This document shows, one piece after another, positions 1-8,149 of a stretch of 64,000 nt of DNA. Position 1 is the first letter of the stretch, and each line of letters begins with the position of its first letter. The position numbers and the translations under genes are program-made. Origin of the DNA: Saprospiraceae bacterium (GTDB taxonomy: Bacteria > Bacteroidota > Bacteroidia > Chitinophagales > Saprospiraceae); contig JAHBTW010000011.1 in the NCBI GenBank assembly GCA_019638385.1, positions 62,001 to 126,000 on the forward strand, in the 5' to 3' direction. The notes below the pieces were generated by a model that was not told the DNA's origin, did not search any database, and saw only the letters and a list, made by a program, of their open reading frames with translations.

Positions 1-1422
1 GATCTGAAAAGCATTCTGGCATATTCCACGGTAGCGGCATTGGGCGTTTTGGTCATGCTCATCGGCGTGGGTACGGCGGAAGCCATGCTGGCGGCTTTGG
101 TGTTTGTGCCGGCCCATGCGTTGTACAAGGCGCCCCTGTTTTTGATAACGGGCATCCTTGACCACAGCGCCGGTTCGCGCGATGTCACCCGGCTGGCGGG
201 GCTAAGGCATGTGATGTGGCCGGTGGCGTTGGCCGGCGGTTTGGCGGCGTTGTCCAATGCAGGCTTTCCGCTCAGCTTCGGTTTTGTGGGCAAAGACCTG
301 ATTTATGAAGCGACTTTGCACAGCGGCTCCTGGGCGTATTGGCTCACGGGCGCGGCAGTGCTTACGGGGGTAACCTTGTTTTACGGCGGATTCATTGCGG
401 GGGTAAAACCCTTTATGGGAGTGCTGCCCGAATCGTTCAAAGCGGCGCATCTGCCGCCGGGGGCACTCTGGATTCCGCCCCTGTTGGCGGCTGCGGCGGG
501 TATTTTTTTCGGGCTGTTTCCCGGCTTGGCAGGCCATGCCCTTATAGCGCCGGCTCTGGAGGGCTTAATGCCGGGAGCGAATGCGCATTTGGCGGTGTGG
601 CACGGGTTCAATACCGTGTTGTTGCTCAGCGGCATTACGCTGGCAGCCGGTGCGGCTTTGTATTATTTTTTCAAACCCTCCTCCGGCAAGGAAGCGTTTG
701 TGGAACGGCTGGAGGGCATTTCGCCGAAAGGCATTGCCGAACGGATCAGCAAAGCGGCCATGGCGCTGTTTGGAGCATTTACCCACACGTTGCAAAACGG
801 CTTCCTTCGGTATTATATACTCATGATCTTGAGCTTTACCATTGCACTGATCGGCTACGGTTTGTACACCGGAGGGCCTGTCAATGTGGACCTGAGCCGC
901 ATGACGGAACTGGTGGGTTACGAGATTGCGCTGCTGGGCATCATGCTCATTTCCGTTCTGTTTACGGTTTTTACACAGTCGCGATTGGCGGCGGTGGCAG
1001 CTATGGGCGTGACGGGGTACGCCCTGTGTTTACTTTTTGTGTTTTACAGTGCGCCCGATCTGGCCATGACGCAATTCACGATAGACACCCTTACGGTCAT
1101 TCTTTTTGTGCTGGTGCTGTACCGGCTGCCGCGCTACCTGCCGATTTCCAGCCCTGGGTCGCGGTTGCGCGACGGGGCCGTGGCCCTCGCTTTTGGAGGC
1201 ATGATAACGGCGCTGGCGCTGGCGGTGCTGAATGAACCCATGACGCCGGAAGTATCGGCCTTCTATGCTGAAAACGCTTATACAATGGCCAAAGGAAAAA
1301 ATATAGTAAACGTCATTTTGGTGGACTTTCGCGGTGCGGATACCTTGGTGGAAATCAGCGTACTGACCATTGCGGCCATCGGCGTTTACAGCTTGTTGAA
1401 ACTGAAGCCGACCAACGATTAA
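1..1422 (+). CDS. mrpA: Mrp Na+/H+ antiporter subunit A, C-terminal part
   Basis: This is the last 473 codons of a large NuoL/ND5-like membrane subunit, and its 5' end lies outside the window. The reading frame is open from base 1 and begins with DLKSILAYSTVAALG, a segment conserved in NuoL/MrpA proton channels. About 250 residues of further membrane segments follow, then a DUF4040/MbhD-like region (YSAPDLAMTQFTIDTLTVIL) and a short MbhE-like tail, as in full-length MrpA. The Mrp complex exchanges cytoplasmic Na+ for external H+ in the inner membrane. mrpB follows after 2 bases, so this heads or sits within the mrpABCDEFG operon. The TTG at base 40 is internal, not a start. Confidence 0.95.
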   Translation, partial: DLKSILAYSTVAALGVLVMLIGVGTAEAMLAALVFVPAHALYKAPLFLITGILDHSAGSRDVTRLAGLRHVMWPVALAGGLAALSNAGFPLSFGFVGKDLIYEATLHSGSWAYWLTGAAVLTGVTLFYGGFIAGVKPFMGVLPESFKAAHLPPGALWIPPLLAAAAGIFFGLFPGLAGHALIAPALEGLMPGANAHLAVWHGFNTVLLLSGITLAAGAALYYFFKPSSGKEAFVERLEGISPKGIAERISKAAMALFGAFTHTLQNGFLRYYILMILSFTIALIGYGLYTGGPVNVDLSRMTELVGYEIALLGIMLISVLFTVFTQSRLAAVAAMGVTGYALCLLFVFYSAPDLAMTQFTIDTLTVILFVLVLYRLPRYLPISSPGSRLRDGAVALAFGGMITALALAVLNEPMTPEVSAFYAENAYTMAKGKNIVNVILVDFRGADTLVEISVLTIAAIGVYSLLKLKPTND

Positions 1423-1424
1423 TC

Positions 1425-1835
1425 ATGAAAACGATCATTCTCCAAACCGCATCGAACTATCTGCTGCCTTTGTTGCTGCTGTTTTCGGTTTTCATTTTGC
1501 TGCGGGGGCATTACCTGCCTGGCGGCGGCTTTGTGGGCGGCTTAGTGGCATCCATCGCTTTTGTACTGCACGCTTTTGCCAACGGATTGGACAAAACGCG
1601 CACGCTGCTGCGTCTGCATCCGGCCTATTTTATGCCTGCGGGGCTGGCCATAGCGCTGCTCAGCGGCCTGGCGCCCATGCTCAGCGCGTTGCCTTTTATG
1701 ACGGCGCTTTGGTACCCGACGCCGGCGCCGGTGGTGGGCATGATCGGTTCGCCGTTGTTTTTCGATATCGGGGTGTATCTGGTCGTTACCGGCGCTACCC
1801 TCACCATTATTTTCACCATCAGCGAAACCGCCTGA
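1425..1835 (+). CDS. mrpB: Mrp Na+/H+ antiporter subunit B
   Basis: A 136-residue membrane protein of the MnhB/MrpB family, with about four hydrophobic segments and the conserved early stretch FILLRGHYLPGGGFVGGL. It starts with ATG 2 bases after the mrpA stop and ends 4 bases before mrpC, so translation is probably coupled. It is a small accessory subunit of the seven-part antiporter and has no function alone. Its length is normal for the family. Confidence 0.95.
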   Translation: MKTIILQTASNYLLPLLLLFSVFILLRGHYLPGGGFVGGLVASIAFVLHAFANGLDKTRTLLRLHPAYFMPAGLAIALLSGLAPMLSALPFMTALWYPTPAPVVGMIGSPLFFDIGVYLVVTGATLTIIFTISETA

Positions 1836-1839
1836 GCGT

Positions 1840-2196
1840 ATGGAAGTCGTATTGGCACTCATGACCGGAGTTTTGTATGCCGCCGGTATTTTTCTGATCC
1901 TGCGGCGGAGTTTTGTAAAGCTCATCATCGGGTTGATCCTGTTGGGCAACGGCGCCAACCTGCTCATTTTTCTGTTGGGGCGCATTACTAAGGGCAAGCC
2001 GCCCATCATTCCCGGCGAACTCAAAACGCTGGCCGATGCGTATGCCGACCCTGTGCCGCAGGCGCTCATCCTCACTGCCATTGTCATCAGCTTCGGCCTG
2101 CAATCTTTTGCCATCATCCTGATGAAACAGGCTTACCGCATATTGCAAACCGACGATCTCGACGAAATCCGCGTCAGCGAAAAAGAAGAAATATGA
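1840..2196 (+). CDS. mrpC: Mrp Na+/H+ antiporter subunit C (NuoK-like)
   Basis: A 118-residue NuoK-like subunit with three membrane helices. The family signature is GLILLGNGANLLIFLLG followed by a central stretch ending DPVPQALILTAIVISFG, in which the acidic and Pro/Gln residues typical of MrpC are kept. It overlaps mrpD by 4 bases (ATGA), the usual arrangement in this operon. In the complex it packs against MrpA and MrpD and contributes to the ion path. Confidence 0.95.
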   Translation: MEVVLALMTGVLYAAGIFLILRRSFVKLIIGLILLGNGANLLIFLLGRITKGKPPIIPGELKTLADAYADPVPQALILTAIVISFGLQSFAIILMKQAYRILQTDDLDEIRVSEKEEI

Positions 2197-3698
2197 GCCA
2201 AACCGTCATACTCCTGCCGCTGTTGTTCCAATTTGCATTGGCGATTTTGCTGCTGTTTTTTTGGTTCAAGGTGCCGGTGCAGCGGGTGCTGAGTATAGCC
2301 GGCAGCGCGCTCAATGTAGCATTTTCAGCCGCGCTGTTCGTTGCCGTATGGCAAAACGGCATTATATGCCACAATGCGGGCAACTGGCAGCCGCCCTTCG
2401 GTATTGTTTTTGTAGCCGATACGTTTTCGGCGCTGTTGGTATTGCTCACCGCCATTGCGGGTTTGGCCGTATCCGTTTTTTCGGCAGGCTCGGTTACCCA
2501 AAAACGACTGAAATTCGGCTATTTTCCCATCTTTCATTTTCTGCTGCTGGGCCTCACGGGCGCTTTCCTGGCGGGCGACGTGTTCAACCTGTATGTGTGG
2601 TTTGAAATCATCATCATCAGTTCGTTTGTGCTCATTACCATCGGCGGCGAAAAAGCGCAGATGGAAGGCGCGGTGAAGTATTTCACCCTCAACATGCTGG
2701 CCTCGGTGATGTTCCTCACGGCCATTGCGGTATTGTACGGCCTCACGGGCGCGCTCAACATGGCCGACCTGGCTCAGAAAGTGCTGTTGGTTCCGAATCG
2801 CGAATTGGTGCATGTGAGCGCATTGTTGTTCTTTGTAGCCTTCGGCATCAAATCGGCGGTGTTCCCGCTCTACTTCTGGTTGCCCGATTCCTACCACACG
2901 CCGCCGCCGGCGGTATCGGCTATTTTTGCCGGACTGCTCACCAAGGTGGGCGTGTATGCTCTGGTGCGCATGGTCACGCTCATCTTTATCGGCGATTCTT
3001 CTTTGGCCGACATCCTCGCGGTTATCGCCGGGCTTACGTTGGTGGCCGGCGCTGCCGGCGCCATGATGCAAACCCATCTGCGCAAAATCTTCTCCTATCT
3101 CATTATATGCCACATCGGGTACCTCATCGGCGGCTTGAGTATGCTCACACAGGCGGGCATCACGGGCCTCGTGTTTTATTTAGTACACGACATCGTAGTG
3201 AAGACGAATATCTTCATGGTGGCGGGCTTGATTTACAAAATACGGGGTGCGAACAGCCTGAAGAATCTTGGCGGGCTGTACGCCGATTACCCATACCTGT
3301 CGCTGTTGCTGGCCATCCCGTTGTTTTCGTTGGTGGGCATTCCGCCGCTGTCGGGTTTTTGGCCCAAAATATCGCTCATCACAGCCGGGATGAATACGGA
3401 GCGTTATGTGCTCACGGGGCTGATCCTGTTTGCGAGTTTTGCCACGTTGGTGGTCATTGCACGGGTGTGGGCCGAGGCATTCTGGAAAGCAGCGCCCCAA
3501 CTCGCGCCGAGGGAGGGTTTTGAATATTTTGACGATTTGACAAAGACGCGCCGGGCATTCATTTTAGCGCCCATCATTCTGTTGGCGGGCGTATCGCTGT
3601 ACATCGGTCTGGGCGCCGAGAACATTCAGGCGCTGTCGCTTCGCATTGCCGGCGAATTGCTCGATGCCGGCCCGTACATTAAAGCCGTATTGCGCTAA
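2193..3698 (+). CDS. mrpD: Mrp Na+/H+ antiporter subunit D (NuoN/NuoM-like)
   Basis: A 501-residue proton-channel subunit related to NuoL/M/N, with about 14 membrane helices. Recognisable segments are FEIIIISSFVLIT with the conserved glutamate near residue 137, and FGIKSAVFPLYFWLPDSYHTPPPAV around residues 215-235, the quinone-oxidoreductase family hallmark with its buried lysine. The start ATG overlaps the mrpC stop. The length matches MrpD of other bacteria. It is expected to carry one of the two proton translocation channels of the complex. Confidence 0.96.
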   Translation: MSQTVILLPLLFQFALAILLLFFWFKVPVQRVLSIAGSALNVAFSAALFVAVWQNGIICHNAGNWQPPFGIVFVADTFSALLVLLTAIAGLAVSVFSAGSVTQKRLKFGYFPIFHFLLLGLTGAFLAGDVFNLYVWFEIIIISSFVLITIGGEKAQMEGAVKYFTLNMLASVMFLTAIAVLYGLTGALNMADLAQKVLLVPNRELVHVSALLFFVAFGIKSAVFPLYFWLPDSYHTPPPAVSAIFAGLLTKVGVYALVRMVTLIFIGDSSLADILAVIAGLTLVAGAAGAMMQTHLRKIFSYLIICHIGYLIGGLSMLTQAGITGLVFYLVHDIVVKTNIFMVAGLIYKIRGANSLKNLGGLYADYPYLSLLLAIPLFSLVGIPPLSGFWPKISLITAGMNTERYVLTGLILFASFATLVVIARVWAEAFWKAAPQLAPREGFEYFDDLTKTRRAFILAPIILLAGVSLYIGLGAENIQALSLRIAGELLDAGPYIKAVLR

Positions 3699-3719
3699 TC
3701 TGCAAAAACGATCCGCACC

Positions 3720-4196
3720 ATGAGAAATCAATTTTTGCTCAATATCCTGCTCAGTTTCGTTTGGGTCGCCCTCACGGGGGTGTTCGATTATATGAATTTC
3801 CTGTTCGGCTTTCTGCTCAGTTTTGCCATTCTGTGGCTCATCACCCGCAGCAATGCCGACGACCGCTATTTCACCATGACGTTCAAGGTTGTGAGCTTTT
3901 TCTTTTTCTTTTTGTACGAACTCCTCAAAGCCAATGTGCAGGTGGCGTATGATGTAATCACCCCCAAGCTGTATATGCAACCGGGCATCGTGCGCGTGCC
4001 GCTGGATGCAAAAAGCGATATTGAGATTACGCTGTTGGCCAACCTGATTTCACTCACGCCCGGCACGCTGAGCCTGGATGTGTCGAGCGACAAAAGCGCC
4101 CTCTACGTTCATGCTATGTACATCCGAAACAAGGAGGCGTTTATCAGCAGTATTAAAAATGGTTTTGAAAAACGCTTGTTATCCATATTACGATGA
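3720..4196 (+). CDS. mrpE: Mrp Na+/H+ antiporter subunit E
   Basis: A 158-residue MnhE/MrpE family protein. Two or three hydrophobic helices at the N-terminus (FLLNILLSFVWVALTGV onward) precede a soluble C-terminal domain containing TLLANLISLTPGTLSLDV, the family signature, and a tail with LYVHAMYI. It starts 21 bases after mrpD and overlaps mrpF by 4 bases (ATGA). MrpE is needed for assembly or full activity of the antiporter rather than for the ion path itself. Confidence 0.95.
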   Translation: MRNQFLLNILLSFVWVALTGVFDYMNFLFGFLLSFAILWLITRSNADDRYFTMTFKVVSFFFFFLYELLKANVQVAYDVITPKLYMQPGIVRVPLDAKSDIEITLLANLISLTPGTLSLDVSSDKSALYVHAMYIRNKEAFISSIKNGFEKRLLSILR

Positions 4197-4465
4197 TGCA
4201 GAACTTTTTATACTATATCATTTTGCCCATCCTCATGCTGTCGGTCGTGCTGGTATTCATTCGCTTTTTCAAAGGTCCAACCCTGTCCGACCGGGTGGTG
4301 GCGCTCGACCTGCTCATTACCATCGGCATCGGCATCATCGGGGTGTATAGCATCGTGTCGGAGCAATCCACGTTTTTGGATATCGCCACCATTTTGGCGC
4401 TTATTGCCTTTTTGGGTACGGTGGCCTTTTCATATTATTTGGAAAAAAGAGAAAAAAATGAGTGA
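4193..4465 (+). CDS. mrpF: Mrp Na+/H+ antiporter subunit F
   Basis: A 90-residue protein with three membrane helices. It carries the MrpF signature FFKGPTLSDRVVALDLLITIGIG, whose aspartates are conserved in the family, and ends in a charged tail EKREKNE. It overlaps mrpE by 4 bases and mrpG by 8 bases. Its length is standard. In the complex it lies next to MrpE and MrpG in the inner membrane. Confidence 0.95.
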   Translation: MMQNFLYYIILPILMLSVVLVFIRFFKGPTLSDRVVALDLLITIGIGIIGVYSIVSEQSTFLDIATILALIAFLGTVAFSYYLEKREKNE

Positions 4466-4817
4466 CATCATCATCATGGTGCTTGCCGGGCTGGGCGCGC
4501 TGTTCATCCTGTTGGCCGCCATCGGTATCGTGCGCATGCCCGACCTTTACCTGCGCATATCGGTCACCACCAAGGCCGCTACGCTCGGTATCGGGTTGAT
4601 CCTGGCCTGTTGCGCGCTGCATTTCGGCTCGGTGGCCATCACTTCCCGGGTCGTTGCCATCATCTTTTTTATGATACTCACCGCGCCCGTAGGCGCTCAT
4701 CTGATCGGCCGGGCTTCCTATTTTATCGGTGTGCCCATGTGGAAAAAATCGGTGATGGACGACCTCAAAGGCCGCTATGAGGCGGACACGCATGAGTTGA
4801 AAGGGGAGGAGGAGTGA
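4458..4817 (+). CDS. mrpG: Mrp Na+/H+ antiporter subunit G
   Basis: A 119-residue MnhG/MrpG family subunit with three membrane helices and the signature IGIVRMPDLYLRISVTTKAATLG. I chose the ATG at 4458 (MSDIII) because it overlaps the mrpF stop by 8 bases and gives the usual length. An upstream ATG at 4404 would add 18 residues lying wholly inside mrpF. This is the last gene of the mrp operon. No convincing terminator hairpin follows before the next gene at 4849. Confidence 0.94.
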   Translation: MSDIIIMVLAGLGALFILLAAIGIVRMPDLYLRISVTTKAATLGIGLILACCALHFGSVAITSRVVAIIFFMILTAPVGAHLIGRASYFIGVPMWKKSVMDDLKGRYEADTHELKGEEE

Positions 4818-4836
4818 GGGCTACATAATCTGTTCG

Positions 4837-4844
4837 TATATTTG
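4837..4844 (+). promoter_or_regulatory. Candidate -7 promoter element of the Rpn gene
   Basis: TATATTTG fits the Bacteroidetes -7 consensus TAnnTTTG. It ends only 4 bases before the ATG of the Rpn gene, so the transcript would be leaderless or nearly so. No good -33 TTTG is seen at the expected distance, which lowers confidence. Confidence 0.35.
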
Positions 4845-4848
4845 CTCC

Positions 4849-5820
4849 ATGGCCAAATCCGTCAACAACCCACACGACAAGTTTGTCAAAGAAATGCTTT
4901 CCGACCGGGAGATGGCGATAGAATTCCTACAGGCGTACCTGCCTCATGATGTATCAGCCCTGCTCGACATCCCCCGCATGGAATATGCCAATACCAGCTT
5001 CATTTCGCCGGAACTGGAAGAGACATTTGCTGATATAGTGGTTCGGATTCCATTCCGGGAGAAATCTGATCATGCATACGTTTCTGTGCTGTTGGAGGCT
5101 AAGTCGGAACCGGAGAAGTACGCTATGTTTCAGATATTGAGCTACATAGCCAATGGCTACGCCACACAAATCAAACAGGGCGGGAAATTGCATCCCATCG
5201 TACCATGTCTGTATTACCAAGGAAAGCGAAAATGGAAACTGCGTCAGGTAAACGATTACTTCGACGATTTACCGATCGCTTTGCGGCCCTATATTCCGGG
5301 ATTTGACACCATCTTCGTCAGCCTGTTCGATTTGTCGGAGGAGCAGATCATTCATCTGGGCAACGCACTGCTGGGCGCGGCGATGATGGTACAGCGTTAC
5401 CGGTACGATACAGAAGGACTGCTCCGGCATTTCATTCAGATATCGAGCAGCTTAGAGCCGTATATTCAGAAAAACTTTTTGATAACTGTGTCCGTTTACA
5501 TTCTTAGTATTACGAAATTGTCAAAAGCAGAAATTATGGAAACGATCCAACAAATACCCTCCGCACCAGTCAAAGAGACCATCATGAGCACCTATCGGTT
5601 GATTAAGGAAGAAGGTAAGATAGAAGGTAAGATAGAGGGTAAAATAGAAGGTAAAATAGAAGGTAAAATAGAAGGTAAAATAGAAGGTAAAATAGAAGGT
5701 AAAATAGAAGTCGTATTAAACGCTCACGCTAACGGCCTTTCTCTGCCGCTCATTGCCAACATTACCGGGCTGGATGAAGTGGAAGTGGCTCGTATCTTGA
5801 AAGAGCACGGGAAGCTGTGA
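4849..5820 (+). CDS. Rpn family PD-(D/E)XK nuclease with GKIE repeats
   Basis: A 323-residue member of the recombination-promoting nuclease / putative transposase family (PF04754 type). The nuclease core lies near residues 55-90, where ETFADIVVRI and VSVLLEAKSEPEKY supply the D...ExK catalytic pattern. A helical region follows, then eight copies of the four-residue unit GKIE at about residues 256-287 and a short C-terminal helix-turn-helix-like end (LPLIANITGLDEVEVARIL). In Rpn proteins of E. coli the repeat-bearing C-terminal part is also made separately as an inhibitor. Here in-frame ATGs at 5536 and 5584 could serve such an internal start. It stands alone after the mrp operon and before a DUF6157 gene on the same strand. 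Confidence 0.88.
   Translation: MAKSVNNPHDKFVKEMLSDREMAIEFLQAYLPHDVSALLDIPRMEYANTSFISPELEETFADIVVRIPFREKSDHAYVSVLLEAKSEPEKYAMFQILSYIANGYATQIKQGGKLHPIVPCLYYQGKRKWKLRQVNDYFDDLPIALRPYIPGFDTIFVSLFDLSEEQIIHLGNALLGAAMMVQRYRYDTEGLLRHFIQISSSLEPYIQKNFLITVSVYILSITKLSKAEIMETIQQIPSAPVKETIMSTYRLIKEEGKIEGKIEGKIEGKIEGKIEGKIEGKIEGKIEVVLNAHANGLSLPLIANITGLDEVEVARILKEHGKL
5614..5709 (+). repeat. 12-bp tandem repeat, eight units, inside the Rpn gene
   Basis: Eight head-to-tail copies of GGTAAAATAGAA. The first two carry GGTAAGATAGA(A/G) and the last six are identical at the DNA level. Each unit adds GKIE to the protein, so gain or loss of units keeps the frame. The near identity of the units suggests recent expansion by slippage or unequal recombination. 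Confidence 0.98.
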
Positions 5821-5892
5821 AGCGCCTTGATCAATGGGTTAACATGCCGTCTTTTCCTGTGCCGTATTGTCTCCGCCCGTGAGAAAAAGAAT

Positions 5893-6306
5893 ATGAAACA
5901 ACATTCCACCAATTACAAAAACACGTTTATCGAAATTGCGGAGGACTGCCCGGCTACAAGCGGCGATATCCCTCCTATGAAAGGAGGCTCCAAAACGGTG
6001 GCAAATTTACAGTTTGAACTCGTCCGTAAAAACCCGTACAAGTTTACGTCTGATGATGTGTTTTTTCAGGTTTTTGCAGAGAGAAATGACTTGGCAAAAA
6101 GCGAGTACGGAGAAGCCAGAGAAAAGTTTTTCTCAAAAGGACAACCTTGTTTCAGAGCCTCGCCTTTGACCAAGCGATATGGCTGGGGCGTACACAGCGA
6201 TAAGGATGGGAAAATTGCCCTTTATGGCTGTGAAACGCAGGAATATCAAAAACTTGCGCAAGACAGATCGCTGAAAGTAGTAAAAGCAATGAAGTCCGGT
6301 AGATAA
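5893..6306 (+). CDS. DUF6157 family protein
   Basis: A 137-residue soluble protein that I recognise as DUF6157 from its run of conserved segments: NTFIEIAEDCPATSG near the start, YKFTSDDVFFQVFAERN in the middle, then EKFFSKGQPCFRASPLTKRYGWGVH and a C-terminal KVVKAMKSGR. The function of the family is unknown. I chose the ATG at 5893 because it is the first ATG in the frame and lies just before the conserved part; the frame is open from 5827. It is a single gene, convergent with the nucleotidyltransferase gene that ends 50 bases downstream on the other strand. Confidence 0.85.
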   Translation: MKQHSTNYKNTFIEIAEDCPATSGDIPPMKGGSKTVANLQFELVRKNPYKFTSDDVFFQVFAERNDLAKSEYGEAREKFFSKGQPCFRASPLTKRYGWGVHSDKDGKIALYGCETQEYQKLAQDRSLKVVKAMKSGR

Positions 6307-6356
6307 TAGTAGTCCAACGTTCAACGAACAATAAAGCAGTGAAAGACTGTGTAACA

Positions 6357-6710
6357 TCAGTCCTTAGCTCGTGTTGCAAGCGCCGTCTTCAACTCCTCCA
6401 ATTCCTTAAAATTGAAGTAAAATATCTTGCCTTCCGTGTGGATGTGTTCCAGCAAATCCGGGTCGCGGAGGTGGTGGTACAGGCAGAGACGGATGGAGTA
6501 GGGGAGGAGCAGATCGTCAAGTTCGTTTTCGATGTGAAGCAGGTCGCTGTGGGTGAGTTCGTAACCCATGAGGGCCAGGTTGATTTCGGCGTTGGGCCGA
6601 AAGTCAGTACCCGTACGCGCGCCGTAGAGCATCACCCGGTTGATGCGGGGATGCCGGATGAAGACCGACCAGCATGCCTGGAAGTCGGGACGTTCCAAGC
6701 CGAAAATCAT
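6357..6710 (-). CDS. MNT-type nucleotidyltransferase domain protein, degenerate active site
   Basis: A 117-residue protein of the minimal nucleotidyltransferase family (HI0073/MntA type). The fold is clear from VMLYGARTGTDFRPNAEINLALMG, then the ELDDLLLPYSIRLCLYHHLRDPDLLEHI segment. The usual catalytic pattern is GSR...GSDIDL, but here the serine is alanine and the two aspartates are glutamate and asparagine (AEINL). The enzyme is therefore probably inactive as a transferase. It starts with ATGA overlapping the stop of the methyltransferase-HEPN gene, so the two are co-translated. MNT proteins normally act as antitoxins that modify a HEPN RNase partner, which is what the upstream fusion carries. 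Confidence 0.85.
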   Translation of the reverse strand: MIFGLERPDFQACWSVFIRHPRINRVMLYGARTGTDFRPNAEINLALMGYELTHSDLLHIENELDDLLLPYSIRLCLYHHLRDPDLLEHIHTEGKIFYFNFKELEELKTALATRAKD

Positions 6711-7750
6711 GATTGAGCAGGCGTTTCCGGAGCGGCATCGGGAGGGGCCTCATCCCAAAGACGTTCCATTTTGAGGATGAATGCCTCAAACAGCGGGCAA
6801 AACCGGTGTAAGATGTCGCGGGTTATTTCTGTGGCAATGAGTGGATCGTAGGTTTGCAACGCCAAATTGCGGCGTTGTATCATGGCCATCCAGCCCTCCC
6901 CGTCTTCGATCAGATTGAGCAGGAAAGCTTCCCGCGTGGCGTCTTTGGCGCCGTAGATCGTTGCGGTTCCTCTACTTTGTATGAAATCGCGGAGCGTTTG
7001 CCAGGCCGGTTCGTGCGTGCATTCAAACAATTGTATCAACCCCTGTTGCTCCAGATCGGAGAGCGTCTCTCCCCGATTGGCCGCCGCCGCCAGCAATGCA
7101 TGCGCTTTTCTGAATTCGGCGAAGCGCAGTTTCCACAATTCGCTTTGGTTTTTCATCACGATCGGTTTTAATTTTTCGAGGTATTCAAACGCAGCTTTGG
7201 GCTTTTCATAAACGGACGCCGGTCGGACGCCTCGCTTTTCCCAAAACTTCAGTTTTCCTTCAAACGCACCGAATTGAAGCGCGAAGGTGTCGGGTATTTC
7301 CATACCGAAGCTGAAGTAGGTGGCTAAGCGCGTGCCCGGCAGGCTGCGCTCCAACTGCTCTTTCACGTACAGGGAATACGCCTCGAACAGCGGCTTGTCC
7401 AATTCGACGGAGTCGTCAATGGGGTCCGTTCGCAAGATGTTTTCAAAAAAGGGATTATAAAAATAGAAGCCATTGTACGCGCCAAAATCAATTTCCGTGA
7501 TGTTGGCCTGTATGAACTGCACATTGGTGAGGCCGCTTTGACGGCACAAGTCGGCGGCTACGCGGTGCAGTTCGGGGCGTTGCTCCACGCCGGTGAAATG
7601 CGCGTTGGTGCAAGCCGCGCCGACGAGGCAAAACTTTCCGGCCCCGGAACCGATGTCCAAAATGTTGGCATCCGGCGTAGCGGCGAGAAATTGAGCGGCG
7701 GCCATCGCCACTTTTACCGGGGTGAAATGGGTACGCGCCGCGTCGCGCAA
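6707..7750 (-). CDS. Fusion of SAM methyltransferase and HI0074-like HEPN substrate-binding domain
   Basis: Residues 1-175 are a class I SAM-dependent methyltransferase: HFTPVKVA, then the SAM motif ANILDIGSGAGKFCLVGA and FTGVEQRPEL. Residues 199-347 form a complete nucleotidyltransferase substrate-binding protein of the HI0074 type (PF08780, HEPN superfamily), with QGLIQLFECTHEPAWQTLRDF and DATREAFLLNLIEDGEGWM. It begins exactly at an internal Met (ATG at 7156) that sits in a TGATG, a typical stop/start overlap. The family RNxxxH motif reads RNLALQ, so the HEPN histidine is missing. The start is uncertain: TTG at 7750 is used here, but the frame is open to 7834 and LPFNDIRSGIPVEDERFDAL upstream looks coding. 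The fusion may be real or the result of a frameshift or sequencing error. Confidence 0.8.
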   Translation of the reverse strand: MRDAARTHFTPVKVAMAAAQFLAATPDANILDIGSGAGKFCLVGAACTNAHFTGVEQRPELHRVAADLCRQSGLTNVQFIQANITEIDFGAYNGFYFYNPFFENILRTDPIDDSVELDKPLFEAYSLYVKEQLERSLPGTRLATYFSFGMEIPDTFALQFGAFEGKLKFWEKRGVRPASVYEKPKAAFEYLEKLKPIVMKNQSELWKLRFAEFRKAHALLAAAANRGETLSDLEQQGLIQLFECTHEPAWQTLRDFIQSRGTATIYGAKDATREAFLLNLIEDGEGWMAMIQRRNLALQTYDPLIATEITRDILHRFCPLFEAFILKMERLWDEAPPDAAPETPAQS

Positions 7751-7850
7751 CGGCTGCGGAAAGAGGGCGTCGAATCGCTCGTCCTCTACGGGAATGCCCG
7801 AACGGATGTCGTTGAACGGCAGCGTAATAGTATTTTAGTTAAAACAACAA

Positions 7851-7884
7851 AAGCATGACAAATTCGGACGAACTTGTCATGCTT
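7851..7884 (-). terminator. Rho-independent terminator of rpsU
   Basis: A perfect 11-bp stem (AAGCATGACAA paired with TTGTCATGCTT) with a 12-base loop, followed on the minus strand by TTTTGTTGTTTT. It lies 37 bases after the rpsU stop and before the open frame of the methyltransferase gene. Confidence 0.85.
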
Positions 7885-7920
7885 GTACATGGCTAAAAAG
7901 TATGGTGAGAAGGAGCCGGT

Positions 7921-8121
7921 TTATCCGATCTCGCCTTCGTCGCGTCTCTTTTGTTGGATATAGACGGCTTTGATGATTTCGTTACGGCGCTTCACCGAGG
8001 GCTTGGTAAACTCTCTGCGGCGACGCACTTCGCGCAATACGCCTGCATTCTGGAATTTTCTCTTCAGCTTTTTGAGCGCCTGATCAATGTTATCACCGCT
8101 TTTTACTTCAACAATTAACAT
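7921..8121 (-). CDS. rpsU: 30S ribosomal protein bS21
   Basis: A 66-residue basic protein with the bS21 sequence: MLIVEVKSGDNIDQALKKLK, then RKFQNAGVLREVRRRREFTKPSVKRR. It binds the small ribosomal subunit near the 3' end of 16S rRNA and affects initiation. The gene is transcribed alone, between its own promoter element (8150-8157) and a strong terminator (7851-7884). Unlike almost every other gene in this window it has a clear Shine-Dalgarno sequence. In Flavobacterium, bS21 takes part in hiding the anti-Shine-Dalgarno, and a strong SD on rpsU gives autogenous control. Confidence 0.97.
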   Translation of the reverse strand: MLIVEVKSGDNIDQALKKLKRKFQNAGVLREVRRRREFTKPSVKRRNEIIKAVYIQQKRRDEGEIG

Positions 8122-8127
8122 AAAAAT

Positions 8128-8132
8128 CTCCT
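8128..8132 (-). promoter_or_regulatory. Strong Shine-Dalgarno of rpsU
   Basis: The minus strand reads AAAAGGAGATTTTTATG, placing AGGAG 6 bases before the ATG. This is optimal spacing and is unusual here, since most starts in the window have no SD-like sequence. Confidence 0.85.
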
Positions 8133-8149
8133 TTTTTTGTTTTGGACTG

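Noticed and set aside
5614..5709. Possible CRISPR-like array
   Set aside because: Units are 12 bases, head to tail and without spacers, and they keep the Rpn frame.
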